Positions 15,394 through 24,900 of a stretch of DNA of 37,699 nt are shown piece by piece. Each line of letters starts with the position of its first letter. Within the stretch, counting starts at the first letter, position 1. Under the pieces are notes generated by a model. It saw only the letters and a list, made by a program, of their open reading frames with translations, ran no database searches and had not been told where the DNA came from. The translations under genes and the position numbers were made by a program. This stretch comes from Pseudomonadota bacterium. Its GTDB lineage: Bacteria; Desulfobacterota; Desulfobulbia; Desulfobulbales; Desulfocapsaceae. Location: contig JAHJNL010000095.1 of the NCBI GenBank assembly GCA_018820855.1, positions 1 to 37,699 on the forward strand, in the 5' to 3' direction.

Positions 15394-16512
15394 ATGTCAA
15401 CAAGTCGCAACACTAACATCTTTTTGCTGCTCCTGATCGTTGTGTCCGTTGGTCTGCTCCATACCTTTACTCCAACTGATAAACTTTTTCTGCATGATTT
15501 TTACCGCAGGGTCAGCTATTTCCCCATTGTTGTCGCAGCCATACTCTACGGAGTCCGCGGCGGACTGTTCCTGGCTGTCTGTACTTCCCTGGCCTTTATC
15601 CCCCATCTTCGTCACTTCTATCATCTGGGCCCTGGCGCGTATCTGGCTGAACTTCCCGAGGTTCTCCTTTATTTCGGTGCTGGAATCGTTCCCGGGGTTA
15701 TGGCCGGTCGTGAAAAGCAGCTGCGAATCAAGTATCAAGAACTCTCCCGGCAACTTGAACGCTCCTACAAAAAGCTTCATGCACAGACATGTACATTGGT
15801 GGAGGCTGAAGAACAGCTGCATGCCAGCCAGAAACTCTCCGCCCTGGGCGAGCTTTCTGCTTCCCTGGCCCATGAGGTAAAAAACCCCCTTGCTTCAATC
15901 AGGGGAGCCGTGGAAATCCTGGCCGATGATTTTCCCCCGAGCCATCCCAAACATGAGTTTGCTGAAATTTTGCTTAAGGAAACGAAGCGGCTGTCGTCGA
16001 CAGTGGAAGAGGTTCTTCGTTTTTCAAGAAATCAAAGACCAGAGCTGGAAAGGCCAAGCCTCGAAGCACTGCCGCTGGTTCTTAAGCGGGTGAGCAGACT
16101 GTTGGATCATAAGTTTCGCGACAAAAATATCGTACTGAAGATGAAACTCTCAAGCCAGACGGATCCTGTCCTGATTGCCGGAGATAAGATGGCCCAGGTT
16201 TTTATCAACCTGTTGCTCAACAGCTGTGATGTCTTGGACAGAAATGGCATAATTGAGGTGGAAAGCAGACAGGTTGGTGCACAGGTACAGGTCATCTTTT
16301 CGGATAACGGACCAGGCATTGCGGAAGCGGATCGTAAAAAAATATTCACTCCGTTTTATTCCACCCGTAAAGATGGAACCGGTTTAGGGCTGGCCATCTC
16401 CAGTCGTATTGTTGAGAGTTATGGTGGTACGATTACAGTGAGCAGCCCGGTTCATGGCAGTGGCGCCGTCTTTACTGTTTCTCTGCCAATGCTGCAAGAA
16501 GGTGTTCAATGA
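15394..16512 (+). CDS. Membrane sensor histidine kinase of the NtrB/ZraS type, partner of the next gene
   Basis: A 372-residue histidine kinase. Hydrophobic segments at about residues 6-24, 36-66 and 85-103 form the membrane sensor part, with little periplasmic sequence; a coiled coil at about 105-145 links it to the kinase core. The H box is SLAHEVKNPLASIRG with His160 as phosphoacceptor. The ATPase domain has NLLLNSCDVL (N box), SDNGPGIAEADR (G1) and GTGLGLAIS (G2). Its stop overlaps the start of the NtrC-type regulator by 4 bases (ATGA), so the two are translationally coupled and form one system. Location directly before a heavy-metal efflux operon suggests that it senses copper, silver or membrane stress caused by them; the sensory ligand is inferred from context only. 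Confidence 0.92.
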   Translation: MSTSRNTNIFLLLLIVVSVGLLHTFTPTDKLFLHDFYRRVSYFPIVVAAILYGVRGGLFLAVCTSLAFIPHLRHFYHLGPGAYLAELPEVLLYFGAGIVPGVMAGREKQLRIKYQELSRQLERSYKKLHAQTCTLVEAEEQLHASQKLSALGELSASLAHEVKNPLASIRGAVEILADDFPPSHPKHEFAEILLKETKRLSSTVEEVLRFSRNQRPELERPSLEALPLVLKRVSRLLDHKFRDKNIVLKMKLSSQTDPVLIAGDKMAQVFINLLLNSCDVLDRNGIIEVESRQVGAQVQVIFSDNGPGIAEADRKKIFTPFYSTRKDGTGLGLAISSRIVESYGGTITVSSPVHGSGAVFTVSLPMLQEGVQ

Positions 16513-17852
16513 AGACTGTCTTGCTGATTGATGACGATGCCAGTTTGCGGCGGGTAACAGAGTATAACCTGAGTCAGGGAGGATTTACCGTGGTCGCCGC
16601 ATCTTCCGGCCAGGAGGGGCTTGATCTCTTCAGTAAGGTTCAGCCGGATATTGTGGTTACCGATGTCCAATTGGGAGATGTGGACGGTTTGGAAGTCCTG
16701 AAACAGATCAAGGAGAAAAAACCTGATATACCGGTGATCATCATCACCGCTTTCGGTTCCATCGAACTTGCAGTCCGGGCGATGCATCTGGGTGCATTTA
16801 CCTTTATTGCCAAACCGTTTGATCGTGACGCGCTGAGGCTTTCCTGTGTCAAAGCCCTGGAGATGAATAAGCTGCACCGCCGCACCCGCAACCTGACTGA
16901 GGAAATCAACAGACTTACTGGTGCGGCCGGTATGGAAACGGTCAACACGGCCATGGCCGAACTGCTGCAGACAGCCTTGAAGGTGGCCGAATCAACGGCT
17001 ACCGTTCTCATCACCGGTGAGTCGGGAACAGGAAAAGAGGTACTGGCCCGGCTCATCCACCGGCACAGCCCTCGCCGCAAAGAACCTTTTATTGGAGTGA
17101 ACTGTGCCGCCATTCCCCAAAATCTCATTGAATCAGAACTGTTCGGTCATGTAAAGGGGGCATTTACCGGTGCCATAAAAGATCATCAGGGTCGATTCCA
17201 GCGGGCCGATGGAGGGACGCTCTTTCTCGATGAAATCGGTGAGCTGCAACTGGAGATGCAGGTCAAGTTCCTGCGGGTTCTGCAGGAAAAAAAGGTGGAA
17301 CTGGTGGGTGGCCAGCAGGAGGAAGAGGTGGATGTTCGTATTATTGCCGCCAGCAACCGCAACTTGCAGGATGCCATCGGCAAGGGAGCTTTTCGCGAAG
17401 ACCTGTATTACCGCTTGTCGGTGATTCCCCTGCACCTGCCGCCTCTCAGAGAGCGCAAGGACGATATCCCTGCCCTGGTCTCTCATTTTTTAAAAAAACA
17501 TGATGCCCCGCCTGAAGTTTCATTCAGTCCTGAAGGCTTGCGCAAACTGCAGGGCTATGATTGGCCCGGCAATATCAGAGAGCTGCAGAATGTGGTGGAG
17601 CGCAGTATTATTCTTCGATCAGGACCGGAAATCAGCGCTCAGGACATTCTGCTTCCCGAAAGTGGGAAACAGAGCTCAACCGGTATATTTCAGCTGCCGT
17701 CCGGTGGTATCTCCCTGGAGGAGGTGGAAAAGTCCCTTATCGAACAGGCCCTGTCCCAAGCAGATGGAAATCGCTCCCAGGCCGCACGACTTCTGCAGAT
17801 CCCCCGCCATGTCCTGATTTATCGCTTGGAAAAATTTGCTATAGCTCAATAA
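16509..17852 (+). CDS. Sigma-54-dependent NtrC-family response regulator
   Basis: A 447-residue regulator with three domains. The receiver (1-120) has acidic residues D8-D10, phosphoacceptor Asp52 (VVTDVQLG) and Lys102. The AAA+ domain (about 140-370) has Walker A GESGTGKE (170-177), the sigma-54 contact loop GAFTGA (217-222), Walker B LFLDEIGE (238-245) and the RERKDDIP segment. The C-terminal Fis-type helix-turn-helix (about 420-445) reads GNRSQAARLLQIPRHVLIYRL. It should open sigma-54 promoters when phosphorylated by the kinase encoded just upstream. A matching pair of palindromes and a -24/-12 promoter lie immediately downstream, before the metal efflux operon, giving a clear predicted target. 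ZraR and HydG-type metal regulators have the same architecture. Confidence 0.95.
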   Translation: MKTVLLIDDDASLRRVTEYNLSQGGFTVVAASSGQEGLDLFSKVQPDIVVTDVQLGDVDGLEVLKQIKEKKPDIPVIIITAFGSIELAVRAMHLGAFTFIAKPFDRDALRLSCVKALEMNKLHRRTRNLTEEINRLTGAAGMETVNTAMAELLQTALKVAESTATVLITGESGTGKEVLARLIHRHSPRRKEPFIGVNCAAIPQNLIESELFGHVKGAFTGAIKDHQGRFQRADGGTLFLDEIGELQLEMQVKFLRVLQEKKVELVGGQQEEEVDVRIIAASNRNLQDAIGKGAFREDLYYRLSVIPLHLPPLRERKDDIPALVSHFLKKHDAPPEVSFSPEGLRKLQGYDWPGNIRELQNVVERSIILRSGPEISAQDILLPESGKQSSTGIFQLPSGGISLEEVEKSLIEQALSQADGNRSQAARLLQIPRHVLIYRLEKFAIAQ

Positions 17853-17860
17853 TCCCCAAA

Positions 17861-17878
17861 GTAGAGAATATTCTTTAT
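17861..17878. promoter_or_regulatory. Enhancer-like palindrome 1 (GAATATTC core)
   Basis: GTAGAGAATATTCTTTAT shares its centre AGAGAATATTCT-like core with palindrome 2, centred 22 bp downstream (two helical turns). It lies about 150 bp before the predicted sigma-54 start, the normal distance for an NtrC-type activator site. Confidence 0.6.
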
Positions 17879-17882
17879 TGCA

Positions 17883-17900
17883 GTGGAGAATATTCTCCAC
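17883..17900. promoter_or_regulatory. Enhancer-like palindrome 2 (perfect 18-bp)
   Basis: GTGGAGAATATTCTCCAC is a perfect 18-bp palindrome lying about 110 bp upstream of the -24/-12 promoter. It is probably the high-affinity site of the adjacent response regulator. Being followed by TTTTCC, it could also act as a weak terminator of the regulator gene, but it has no loop. Confidence 0.65.
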
Positions 17901-17998
17901 TTTTCCTCAGTCACTTGTTCGTCCATCTTCCTCTCCTGTGTTGTTTTGTTCTTTATGTTCAGTATGTTGTCTTGTTGGATGTCTGTTTTTGAATTGTC

Positions 17999-18012
17999 GG
18001 CACAGTAAATGC
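17999..18012 (+). promoter_or_regulatory. Sigma-54 (-24/-12) promoter of the metal efflux operon
   Basis: The sequence CGGCACAGTAAATGCTTT has the invariant GG (17999-18000) and GC (18011-18012) separated by exactly 10 bases and retains GGCAC of the -24 consensus. Transcription would start near 18024, about 40 bases before the first gene. A 12-bp palindrome CTTTAGCTAAAG (18012-18023) overlaps the start region. Confidence 0.7.
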
Positions 18013-18062
18013 TTTAGCTAAAGAAGAAATAAAAAACTACCTCTGTAACGGGTGCGAGTCCT

Positions 18063-19379
18063 ATGATACCTATCGAAAAAATGAAAAAGATACAAATCGT
18101 CTCCTTGGCGCTGATTCTTGTTTTCGTCACAGCAGGTTTCTCTCTGGCCGACGGATCAGTTACCCTGAGCAGTTATCTGGAGCAGGCTCTGGAGGGCAAT
18201 GATACCCTGTTGCAAGCCAGGGCTGAATTCCGAGCAAGTACGGAAAAGGTTCGGCAGGCAGGAGTATTGCCGGATCCTAAACTTGCTGTAAATTATTATC
18301 TGGTACCGGTGGAGACCAGGACCGGCCCTCAGAATGGATCGGTCAGTCTCAGTCAATCTTTCCCCTGGTTCAATAAACGTTCTCTGTTGCGCGAACTGAG
18401 TGACTATGATGCGACTATTGTCGGGGCACGGCTGGCTGCGGTTGAACTCGATGTGGCCAGACAGGTGAAAGAAGCCTATATCGAATATGGATTTCTTGGC
18501 AGATCACAACAGACGGTCGCTGACAATCTTGAATTGTTGCGATATCTCGAAGGCGTTGCCCGCAGCCGCTATGCTGGCGGCAAGGCCACCTACTTTGATG
18601 TCTTGAAAATTCAGATAGAACTTTCCAAATCTGAAGAGCAAGGTCACTCTCTTGCTGATCAGGCCGGTCCGCTCCGTATTAATATCAACAATCTTCTTGG
18701 CAGTGAGTCTGAGCGAAGTCGTGCCATGCCAAGCACTCTGCCTCACGTTGTGCTGGTCAGGGATGAAGAAGAAATCCTCTCCCTTGGTCTGACTAATGCC
18801 CCGTTACTCCACGAGGCGCAGCAGCGTGTTGCCCAGGCCAGAAAAGGGAAAGAGCTTGCAGAAAAGGATTTTTATCCGGATTTTAATGTTTCCCTGAAAA
18901 CCATTTTTACCGGTTCCGCGGAATTCGGGAGTCCGTCAGACAGTGGACGAGATCCTATTATAGCGGGTTTGACAGTTAATCTTCCCATCTTCCGTGATTC
19001 GCGGCATGGCAGGGTTGCTGAAAAAGAAGCAGTTATCAGCTCAACACAATCTTCCCAGCAGCAGCAAATTCGAAAGCTCACCATCGAGATAGAAAAAGAA
19101 CTGTACGCCTATCGCGAAGCTCAGCGCAGGATAGCCTTATACAGAGATGATCTGCTGCCCAAGGTGAAACAACAGCTGGAGGTGGCTATTAATGGTTTTC
19201 AGAGTGGCCAGTCATCTATCCTGGAACTCATTGATGCGGAAAAAAATCTGCTTGATTTCAAGCTTGCAGAAGGTCGGGCTGTTGCCGATCGTGCCCTGGC
19301 TGTTGCCCGATTGGAATCCAGGACCGGTATGACCCTGGCTGATTGGGAAAGTGAAGTATCGGAAATGAAAAATAAGTGA
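18063..19379 (+). CDS. TolC-family outer-membrane efflux channel (CusC-like)
   Basis: A 438-residue outer-membrane efflux protein, the exit duct of the tripartite pump encoded downstream. A signal peptide spans about residues 7-29 (VSLALILVFVTAGFSLA); there is no lipobox, unlike E. coli CusC. The two OEP repeats are visible from the long helical heptads: one around 35-215 (LEQALEGNDTLLQARAEFRAS, VRQAGVLPDPKLAVNY) and one around 235-430 (APLLHEAQQRVAQARKGKELAEKDFYPDF). The ATG at 18063 and a second at 18081 are both possible starts; neither has a clear ribosome site. The gene follows the sigma-54 promoter and starts the operon. Confidence 0.9.
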   Translation: MIPIEKMKKIQIVSLALILVFVTAGFSLADGSVTLSSYLEQALEGNDTLLQARAEFRASTEKVRQAGVLPDPKLAVNYYLVPVETRTGPQNGSVSLSQSFPWFNKRSLLRELSDYDATIVGARLAAVELDVARQVKEAYIEYGFLGRSQQTVADNLELLRYLEGVARSRYAGGKATYFDVLKIQIELSKSEEQGHSLADQAGPLRININNLLGSESERSRAMPSTLPHVVLVRDEEEILSLGLTNAPLLHEAQQRVAQARKGKELAEKDFYPDFNVSLKTIFTGSAEFGSPSDSGRDPIIAGLTVNLPIFRDSRHGRVAEKEAVISSTQSSQQQQIRKLTIEIEKELYAYREAQRRIALYRDDLLPKVKQQLEVAINGFQSGQSSILELIDAEKNLLDFKLAEGRAVADRALAVARLESRTGMTLADWESEVSEMKNK

Positions 19380-19440
19380 GGGGCCGGCGATTGTGTTGCC
19401 TGTTACCTGTATACAACATCATAACAAAGGAGATTTTATT

Positions 19441-19713
19441 ATGCAGACCTTGAAAAAATATAGTTTTACCAGCATCTTTTCCATTTTTCTGTTGCTCTCT
19501 GTGGCTGGCAGCGCCTTTGCCGCTGCCCAGACGACCTGTCCGGTTATGGGCGGTACCATCGTCAATAAAGAGCTGTATGCCGATTATAAAGGTGAGCGGG
19601 TCTACTTCTGCTGCGCGGCTTGCCCGTCACAGTTTGCCAAAGATCCGCAGAAATATATCAACAAGATGAAGGAAATGGGTCAGGAACCTGAAAAGATCGA
19701 TACTAATAAATAG
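19441..19713 (+). CDS. Small periplasmic YHS-domain protein in the metal efflux operon
   Basis: A 90-residue exported protein. Residues 1-28 are a signal peptide (FLLLSVAGSAFA). The mature part is essentially one YHS-type domain: TTCPVMGGTIVNKELYADYKG, then VYFCCAACPSQFAKDPQKYI. Cys33, Met36, Cys57, Cys58 and Cys61 are potential soft-metal ligands. The frame is open from 19393, but ATG 19441 is fixed by AAAGGAG 8 bases before it and by the signal peptide. It is 10 bases from the adaptor gene and so surely co-transcribed. By analogy with CusF, a periplasmic metal shuttle to the pump is possible, but CusF is a different fold, so the role is inferred. Confidence 0.85.
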   Translation: MQTLKKYSFTSIFSIFLLLSVAGSAFAAAQTTCPVMGGTIVNKELYADYKGERVYFCCAACPSQFAKDPQKYINKMKEMGQEPEKIDTNK

Positions 19714-19723
19714 AGGCATAACC

Positions 19724-21823
19724 ATGCAGGTTGCATCATTACGTTTATTTTCTGTGTTTACCATTCTGCTCCTGTTGTCCACAGGTGCAGGGGGGGCTGT
19801 AGCCGCCGAGGCCGTGCAGGGTCATCAGCACGACTCTGCGCAGGAATCGGCTGAAAGTACAGCAGAAACGGTGTGGACCTGTTCCATGCATCCGCAGATT
19901 CAACTGCCGGAATCTGGTCAATGTCCCATCTGCTTTATGGATCTCATCCAGATTATAAAAGAAAGTGGTGTGGATAGACAGAGCCTGCGGCAGATAACGT
20001 TTGACGATCGGGCGCAGAAACTGGCCCAGGTCGAGGTGCAGCCTGTGATTCGCGGCAAAGCAGCCATAGAGGTTCGTATGGTTGGCAAGATAGACTACGA
20101 TGAGACGCGGGTGGCTGCCATTTCCTCTTGGGTAAATGGGCGTATTGACAAGCTTTATGTGGACTACACCGGTGCTTATGTGCGACGCGGACAGGCCATG
20201 GCCGAAGTCTACAGTCCGGAACTTGTTACCGCTCAGGCAGAACTCATTCAGGCATATTCTGCCTTGAAGCGGACAGAGCAGTCGGCCAATGAGATTATCA
20301 GAAAAACAGCAGGACGTACCTTGGAGGCCAGCAGGGAAAAACTGCGGCTGCTGGGCCTTGGTGATGCACAGCTGAGGGCTATTGAAAAGCAGGGGGAACC
20401 CACTGATCATATCACTCTGACTGCGCCCCTGAGCGGTATTGTCATAAAAAAAGACGTCAATGAAGGTATGTATGTGAAGACCGGCAGCCCCATTTATACT
20501 GTGGCCGATCTTGATCAGGTGTGGGTTGTTCTGGAAGCCTATGAGTCGGATATCCGGGCCATTGCTTTGGGGCAGCAGGTGCATTTCACCGTGGAATCCT
20601 ATCCGGGTACCGCTTTTCAGGGCGAGGTCGCCTATATAGATCCGTTGGTAAATAATAAAACTCGAACCGTACGGATTCGCCTCAACGTTGCCAATACAGG
20701 GGCAAAGCTCAAGCCGGGCATGTTCGTCCGGGCAACGTCTTCCAGCATGGTTGCAAAGGATCCGGGAGATGGCTTTCTGCTCATTCCGGCTTCGGCTCCT
20801 CTGGTCACCGGCAAACGTGCTCTGGTCTATGTTCAGACACCAAAGCAGGCGGGAGTCTATGTGGGCCGGGAGATAATTCTGGGGCAGCGCCGGGGTGATT
20901 TCTATCAGGTAAACAGCGGCCTAGAGGAAGGGGAACTGGTGGTCACCCGGGGTAATTTTAAGATTGATTCGGCCATTCAACTCCAGGGCCGTCCCTCTCT
21001 GATGAACCCTTACCGGGAGGAAGTGACAGGCCAGGACAACTCCCTGCCGTTACTTTTTGTTTCCAGGCTTGATCTGCTCAACCACAGCTTTGCCGAGCTT
21101 TCAAAGGCGGTTCATGAAACCGATGTCGGCCAGCAGAAAGTGACACTGGCACATTTTTCTGAGAGTCTCAATGGAATCAAGGCAGATAATCTTAGCAAAG
21201 AAGCCCTGTTGAGCTGGCAGGAGTTGTCCATGCTGCTTCGCAGTGATCTCATATTGCTGCAGGAAGCCGAAGGAGCTCGTGAAACCAAACAGCTGTACAT
21301 TGCCATGGCCGAACATTTTCACCAGCTGCGGAACCGTTTTTCCTTGAATGACGTAGCCGCTACCCGTCTCGGTTCAGCAGAACTCAGGGAAAAAATAACT
21401 CTTTTGCTTACTCGTTATCTCGCTCTGCAGCAGAATCTGGCCGCAGATAAGCTTGAAGCTGCCCGTGTGGACAGCGTATCCCTTCGTCCTCTGGCAGACG
21501 CTGTGATTGCCCAGCTTAAGGAGACAGGGCTAGACCAGGCAAATCGTTCTGTGAGCCGTTTGGAAAGGGATATCCGTCTCCTTACTGCGGCAGAGACCCT
21601 GGCTGAAATCCGGGCATCTTTTTATCCCTTGAGCCAGACTCTGGCCCAGATCGTGGAAACATTCGGCAGTAAAGACGGTGTGCCGATCTTCGTCCAGTTC
21701 TGTCCCATGGCCTTTGACAACAAGGGTGCCACCTGGCTGGCAGCTTCGGAAGAGATCAACAACCCTTACTTCGGTGTCATGATGCTGCGCTGCGGTGAGG
21801 TACGCCAACAGATAACCCGGTAG
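19724..21823 (+). CDS. cusB: CusB-type periplasmic adaptor of an RND metal efflux pump
   Basis: A 699-residue membrane-fusion protein, much longer than E. coli CusB (about 400), because it carries additions at both ends. After a signal peptide (cleavage near residue 28, AVAAEA) comes a heavy-metal-binding domain: WTCSMHPQI (51-59) and GQCPICFMDL (65-74), with Cys53, His56, Cys67, Cys70 and Met72. The central adaptor has GRIDKLYVDYTGAYVRRGQAMAEVYSPEL, a helical hairpin, and the barrel segment TAPLSGIVIKKDVNEGMYVKTG. From about 450 a helical region leads to a C-terminal DUF3347-like end: FCPMAFDNKGATWL (659-672) and NPYFGVMMLRCGE. It bridges the inner-membrane pump and outer-membrane channel and may gather the metal from carriers. 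Confidence 0.92.
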   Translation: MQVASLRLFSVFTILLLLSTGAGGAVAAEAVQGHQHDSAQESAESTAETVWTCSMHPQIQLPESGQCPICFMDLIQIIKESGVDRQSLRQITFDDRAQKLAQVEVQPVIRGKAAIEVRMVGKIDYDETRVAAISSWVNGRIDKLYVDYTGAYVRRGQAMAEVYSPELVTAQAELIQAYSALKRTEQSANEIIRKTAGRTLEASREKLRLLGLGDAQLRAIEKQGEPTDHITLTAPLSGIVIKKDVNEGMYVKTGSPIYTVADLDQVWVVLEAYESDIRAIALGQQVHFTVESYPGTAFQGEVAYIDPLVNNKTRTVRIRLNVANTGAKLKPGMFVRATSSSMVAKDPGDGFLLIPASAPLVTGKRALVYVQTPKQAGVYVGREIILGQRRGDFYQVNSGLEEGELVVTRGNFKIDSAIQLQGRPSLMNPYREEVTGQDNSLPLLFVSRLDLLNHSFAELSKAVHETDVGQQKVTLAHFSESLNGIKADNLSKEALLSWQELSMLLRSDLILLQEAEGARETKQLYIAMAEHFHQLRNRFSLNDVAATRLGSAELREKITLLLTRYLALQQNLAADKLEAARVDSVSLRPLADAVIAQLKETGLDQANRSVSRLERDIRLLTAAETLAEIRASFYPLSQTLAQIVETFGSKDGVPIFVQFCPMAFDNKGATWLAASEEINNPYFGVMMLRCGEVRQQITR

Positions 21824-21906
21824 AACACTGGTAAACTTTTATAGAATAGAATGGTAGAGAAGTGTTTTTCACCTTTGGTTGACCTATTACTCCGAACAAT
21901 GAGATC

Positions 21907-24900
21907 ATGACAAACTCCAGCCAACAGCTGCCTCCGGCAACATCATTTATCGGCGCCATCATTCGTTTCTGCCTGCTGAACAAGGTGATTATCGCCTTGC
22001 TTTTATTGGTAGTCATCGGTTGGGGTGTTGTGGTCGCACCATTTGACCTCTCCGTCGGTGGATTGCCGCGTAACCCGGTTCCCGTGGATGCCATTCCCGA
22101 TATCGGGGAAAATCAGCAGATAGTGTTCACCAAGTGGCCTGGGCGCTCCCCCCAGGACGTGGAAGACCAGGTGTCCTATCCGCTCACCGTTGCTCTGCTT
22201 GGTCTGCCCGGGGTCAAAACTGTGCGCAGCTACTCCATGTTTGGCTTTTCCTCCATTTATGTCATCTTTGATGACACCGTCGAATTTTACTGGTCCAGGT
22301 CACGATTGTTGGAAAAACTGGCCAGTCTTCCCCAAGAGACTCTGCCGGAGAACGTCAGGCCAACGCTGGGACCGGATGCCACCGGTCTGGGGCAGATTTT
22401 CTGGTATACCCTGGAAGGTCGCGATCCTGAAGGGAACCCTGCCGGAGGCTGGGACCTGGCTGAGCTCCGCTCTACCCAGGACTGGTATGTCCGCTATGCT
22501 TTGATGGGAGTTGCAGGTATTTCAGAGGTTGCCTCGGTGGGTGGCTTTGTCAAGGAGTATCAGATTGATGTTGATCCGGATGCCATGCATGACAAGGGGG
22601 TGAGTCTGGCAGAGGTCTTTGCTGCGGTCAAACAGTCTAATATCGATGTCGGCGCGCGCACCATCGAGATCAACCGGGTCGAATACGTGATCCGCGGAAT
22701 CGGTTTTGTGAAAAGTCTGGGTGATCTGGAAAAGGCAGTAATCAAGGCCGTGAACAATGTTCCCATCCGTGTGTCCGACGTGGCCACCGTGACCCTTGGC
22801 CCTGCTCTCAGGCGGGGAGTACTGGATAAGGCCGGGGCCGAGACCGTAGGTGGTGTAGCCGTGGTCCGTTTCGGAGACAATCCTCTGGCTGCCATTGAAC
22901 GAATAAAAGAGAAGATCAGGGAGATCAGTCCCGGTCTGCCGAGCAAGACCTTGGCTGACGGAACAGTGAGCAAGGTGACCATTGTTCCCTTTTATGACCG
23001 TTCCGGCCTGATTTATGAAACCCTGGGTACCCTGAAAACAGCTCTTGGTCAGGAGATCCTGATCACCATCATTGTCGTACTGGTGATGGTCATGCACTTT
23101 AAAAGTTCCTTCCTGGTCTCTGCCCTGCTGCCGCTGGCCGTGTTGATGGCTTTTATCGGCATGAAGGTTTTTGGCGTGGATGCCAACGTTGTTGCCCTGT
23201 CCGGAATCGCCATTGCCATTGGTACCATTGTCGACATGGGTATTATCATCTGTGAAAATATCCTGACAAAACTCGATGAGTCCCCTCCGGAAGAGTCCAC
23301 ACTGTTTGTCATTTACCAGGCTGCCACAGAAGTCGGCAGCGCAGTACTGACGGCTGTAGCCACTACTATTGTCAGTTTCCTGCCGATCTTTACCATGCAG
23401 GCAGCTGAGGGAAAATTGTTCAAACCCCTGGCCTACACCAAGACCTTTGCCTTGATCGCCTCGGTGGTCATCGCTCTTACGGTTTTGCCGCCATTGGCCC
23501 ATCTGTTGTTTTCCAGGGTAAAAAAAGTGAAAAGGCCGGGCGTCATTCAGTTTGTCCTGCCCCTGCTGCTCATTGTTGCCGGTCTGTTTCTGGCCTGGAA
23601 GGTGCATAGCCTTGCTCTGATTCTGGTTGGTTTGGGAATATATCGTTTGCTTCTCAAATGGTTGCCGGGATCTGTTCTGCATGTCCTTGGTCGGATGGAA
23701 AATTTCCTTGCCATTCTCCTTGTCACTTTGCTCCTGGCCTATACCTGGCAGCCGCTGGGTGTGGAAAAAGGTACCTTTGTTAATATTCTTTTTGTTGTTC
23801 TGATGCTTGGCGGAGTGCTGGGATTTCTGCAGCTGTTTCAGCATTTTTATCAGCGTCTGCTCGGCTGGTGTCTGCAACACAAAATGCTCTTTCTGCTTCT
23901 GCCCCTGTTTGTCATCCTGGGTGGAGCCATGGTCTGGCTCGGTGTGCCGCGGCTCACTGGCTGGTTGCCTGATGCCATTCGTCAGAGTAGTCCCCTGGTG
24001 CGCCTGACTCATAGCTTTCCGGGGCTGGGCAAGGAGTTCATGCCGCCTCTCGATGAAGGCTCTTTTCTTTTCATGCCCACCACCATGCCGCATGCGGGTC
24101 TCTCGGAGGTGCAGGAAGTACTTGCCATGCAGGACAGAGCAATTACTGCCATTCCTGAGGTTGAAACTGCGGTCGGAAAACTGGGGAGAGCAGATACTCC
24201 ACTTGATCCGGCACCGCTGTCCATGATTGAAACAGTAATAAATTATCATCCTGAATATCTGCTTGATGACCAGGGCAAGCGGATGAGCTTTGCCTTCAGG
24301 CAGGACAGAAAAGATTATTTCAGGAGCCCGGAAGGTGTCCCCTTGCAGGCGGATGACGGAGCACCCTATCTGGTGCAGGGACGATTTGAAAGAGGCGGAG
24401 ACGGTCAACTCATTCCGGATTCTGCAGGCAGGCCATTCAGGATCTGGCGTATGGCGCTTGATCCCTCTATAAATCCTGGCCGTACTTTCTGGCCCGGCAT
24501 CAGCAATTCTGATGATATCTGGAAGACTATCGTTGCCGCAGCTGACATTCCCGGCGTGACATCTGCACCGAAACTGCAACCCATTGCCACCCGTATTGTC
24601 ATGCTGCAGACCGGAATGCGTGCCCCCATGGGGATCAAAGTCAAGGGTCCGAATCTGCAGGTAATCGAAGAGGTCGGCCTGCAGCTGGAACGGCTGGTAA
24701 AACAGGTACCATCTGTGGCTCCGCTCACTGTGCTGGCTGACAGAGTGGTGGGGAAACCATATCTGGAGATTGTCATTGACCGTGAGGCCATAGCCCGCTA
24801 TGGCATTCAGGTTGGTAAGGTGCAGGAGGTGATTGCGGTGGCCGTTGGCGGCAAAATGATTACCACTACGGTTGAGGGTCGGGAACGATATCCGGTCAGG

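Noticed and set aside
15110-15403. 97-codon minus-strand frame spanning the M50/kinase divergent region
   Set aside because: It overlaps the start of the kinase gene and the region holding the inverted repeats, and shows no domain or ribosome site.
22522-24579. 685-codon open frame on the minus strand inside cusA
   Set aside because: It is antisense to a clear RND pump gene. Its translation is full of low-complexity Gln/His/Asn runs without family motifs, the usual result of codon bias in the opposite strand.
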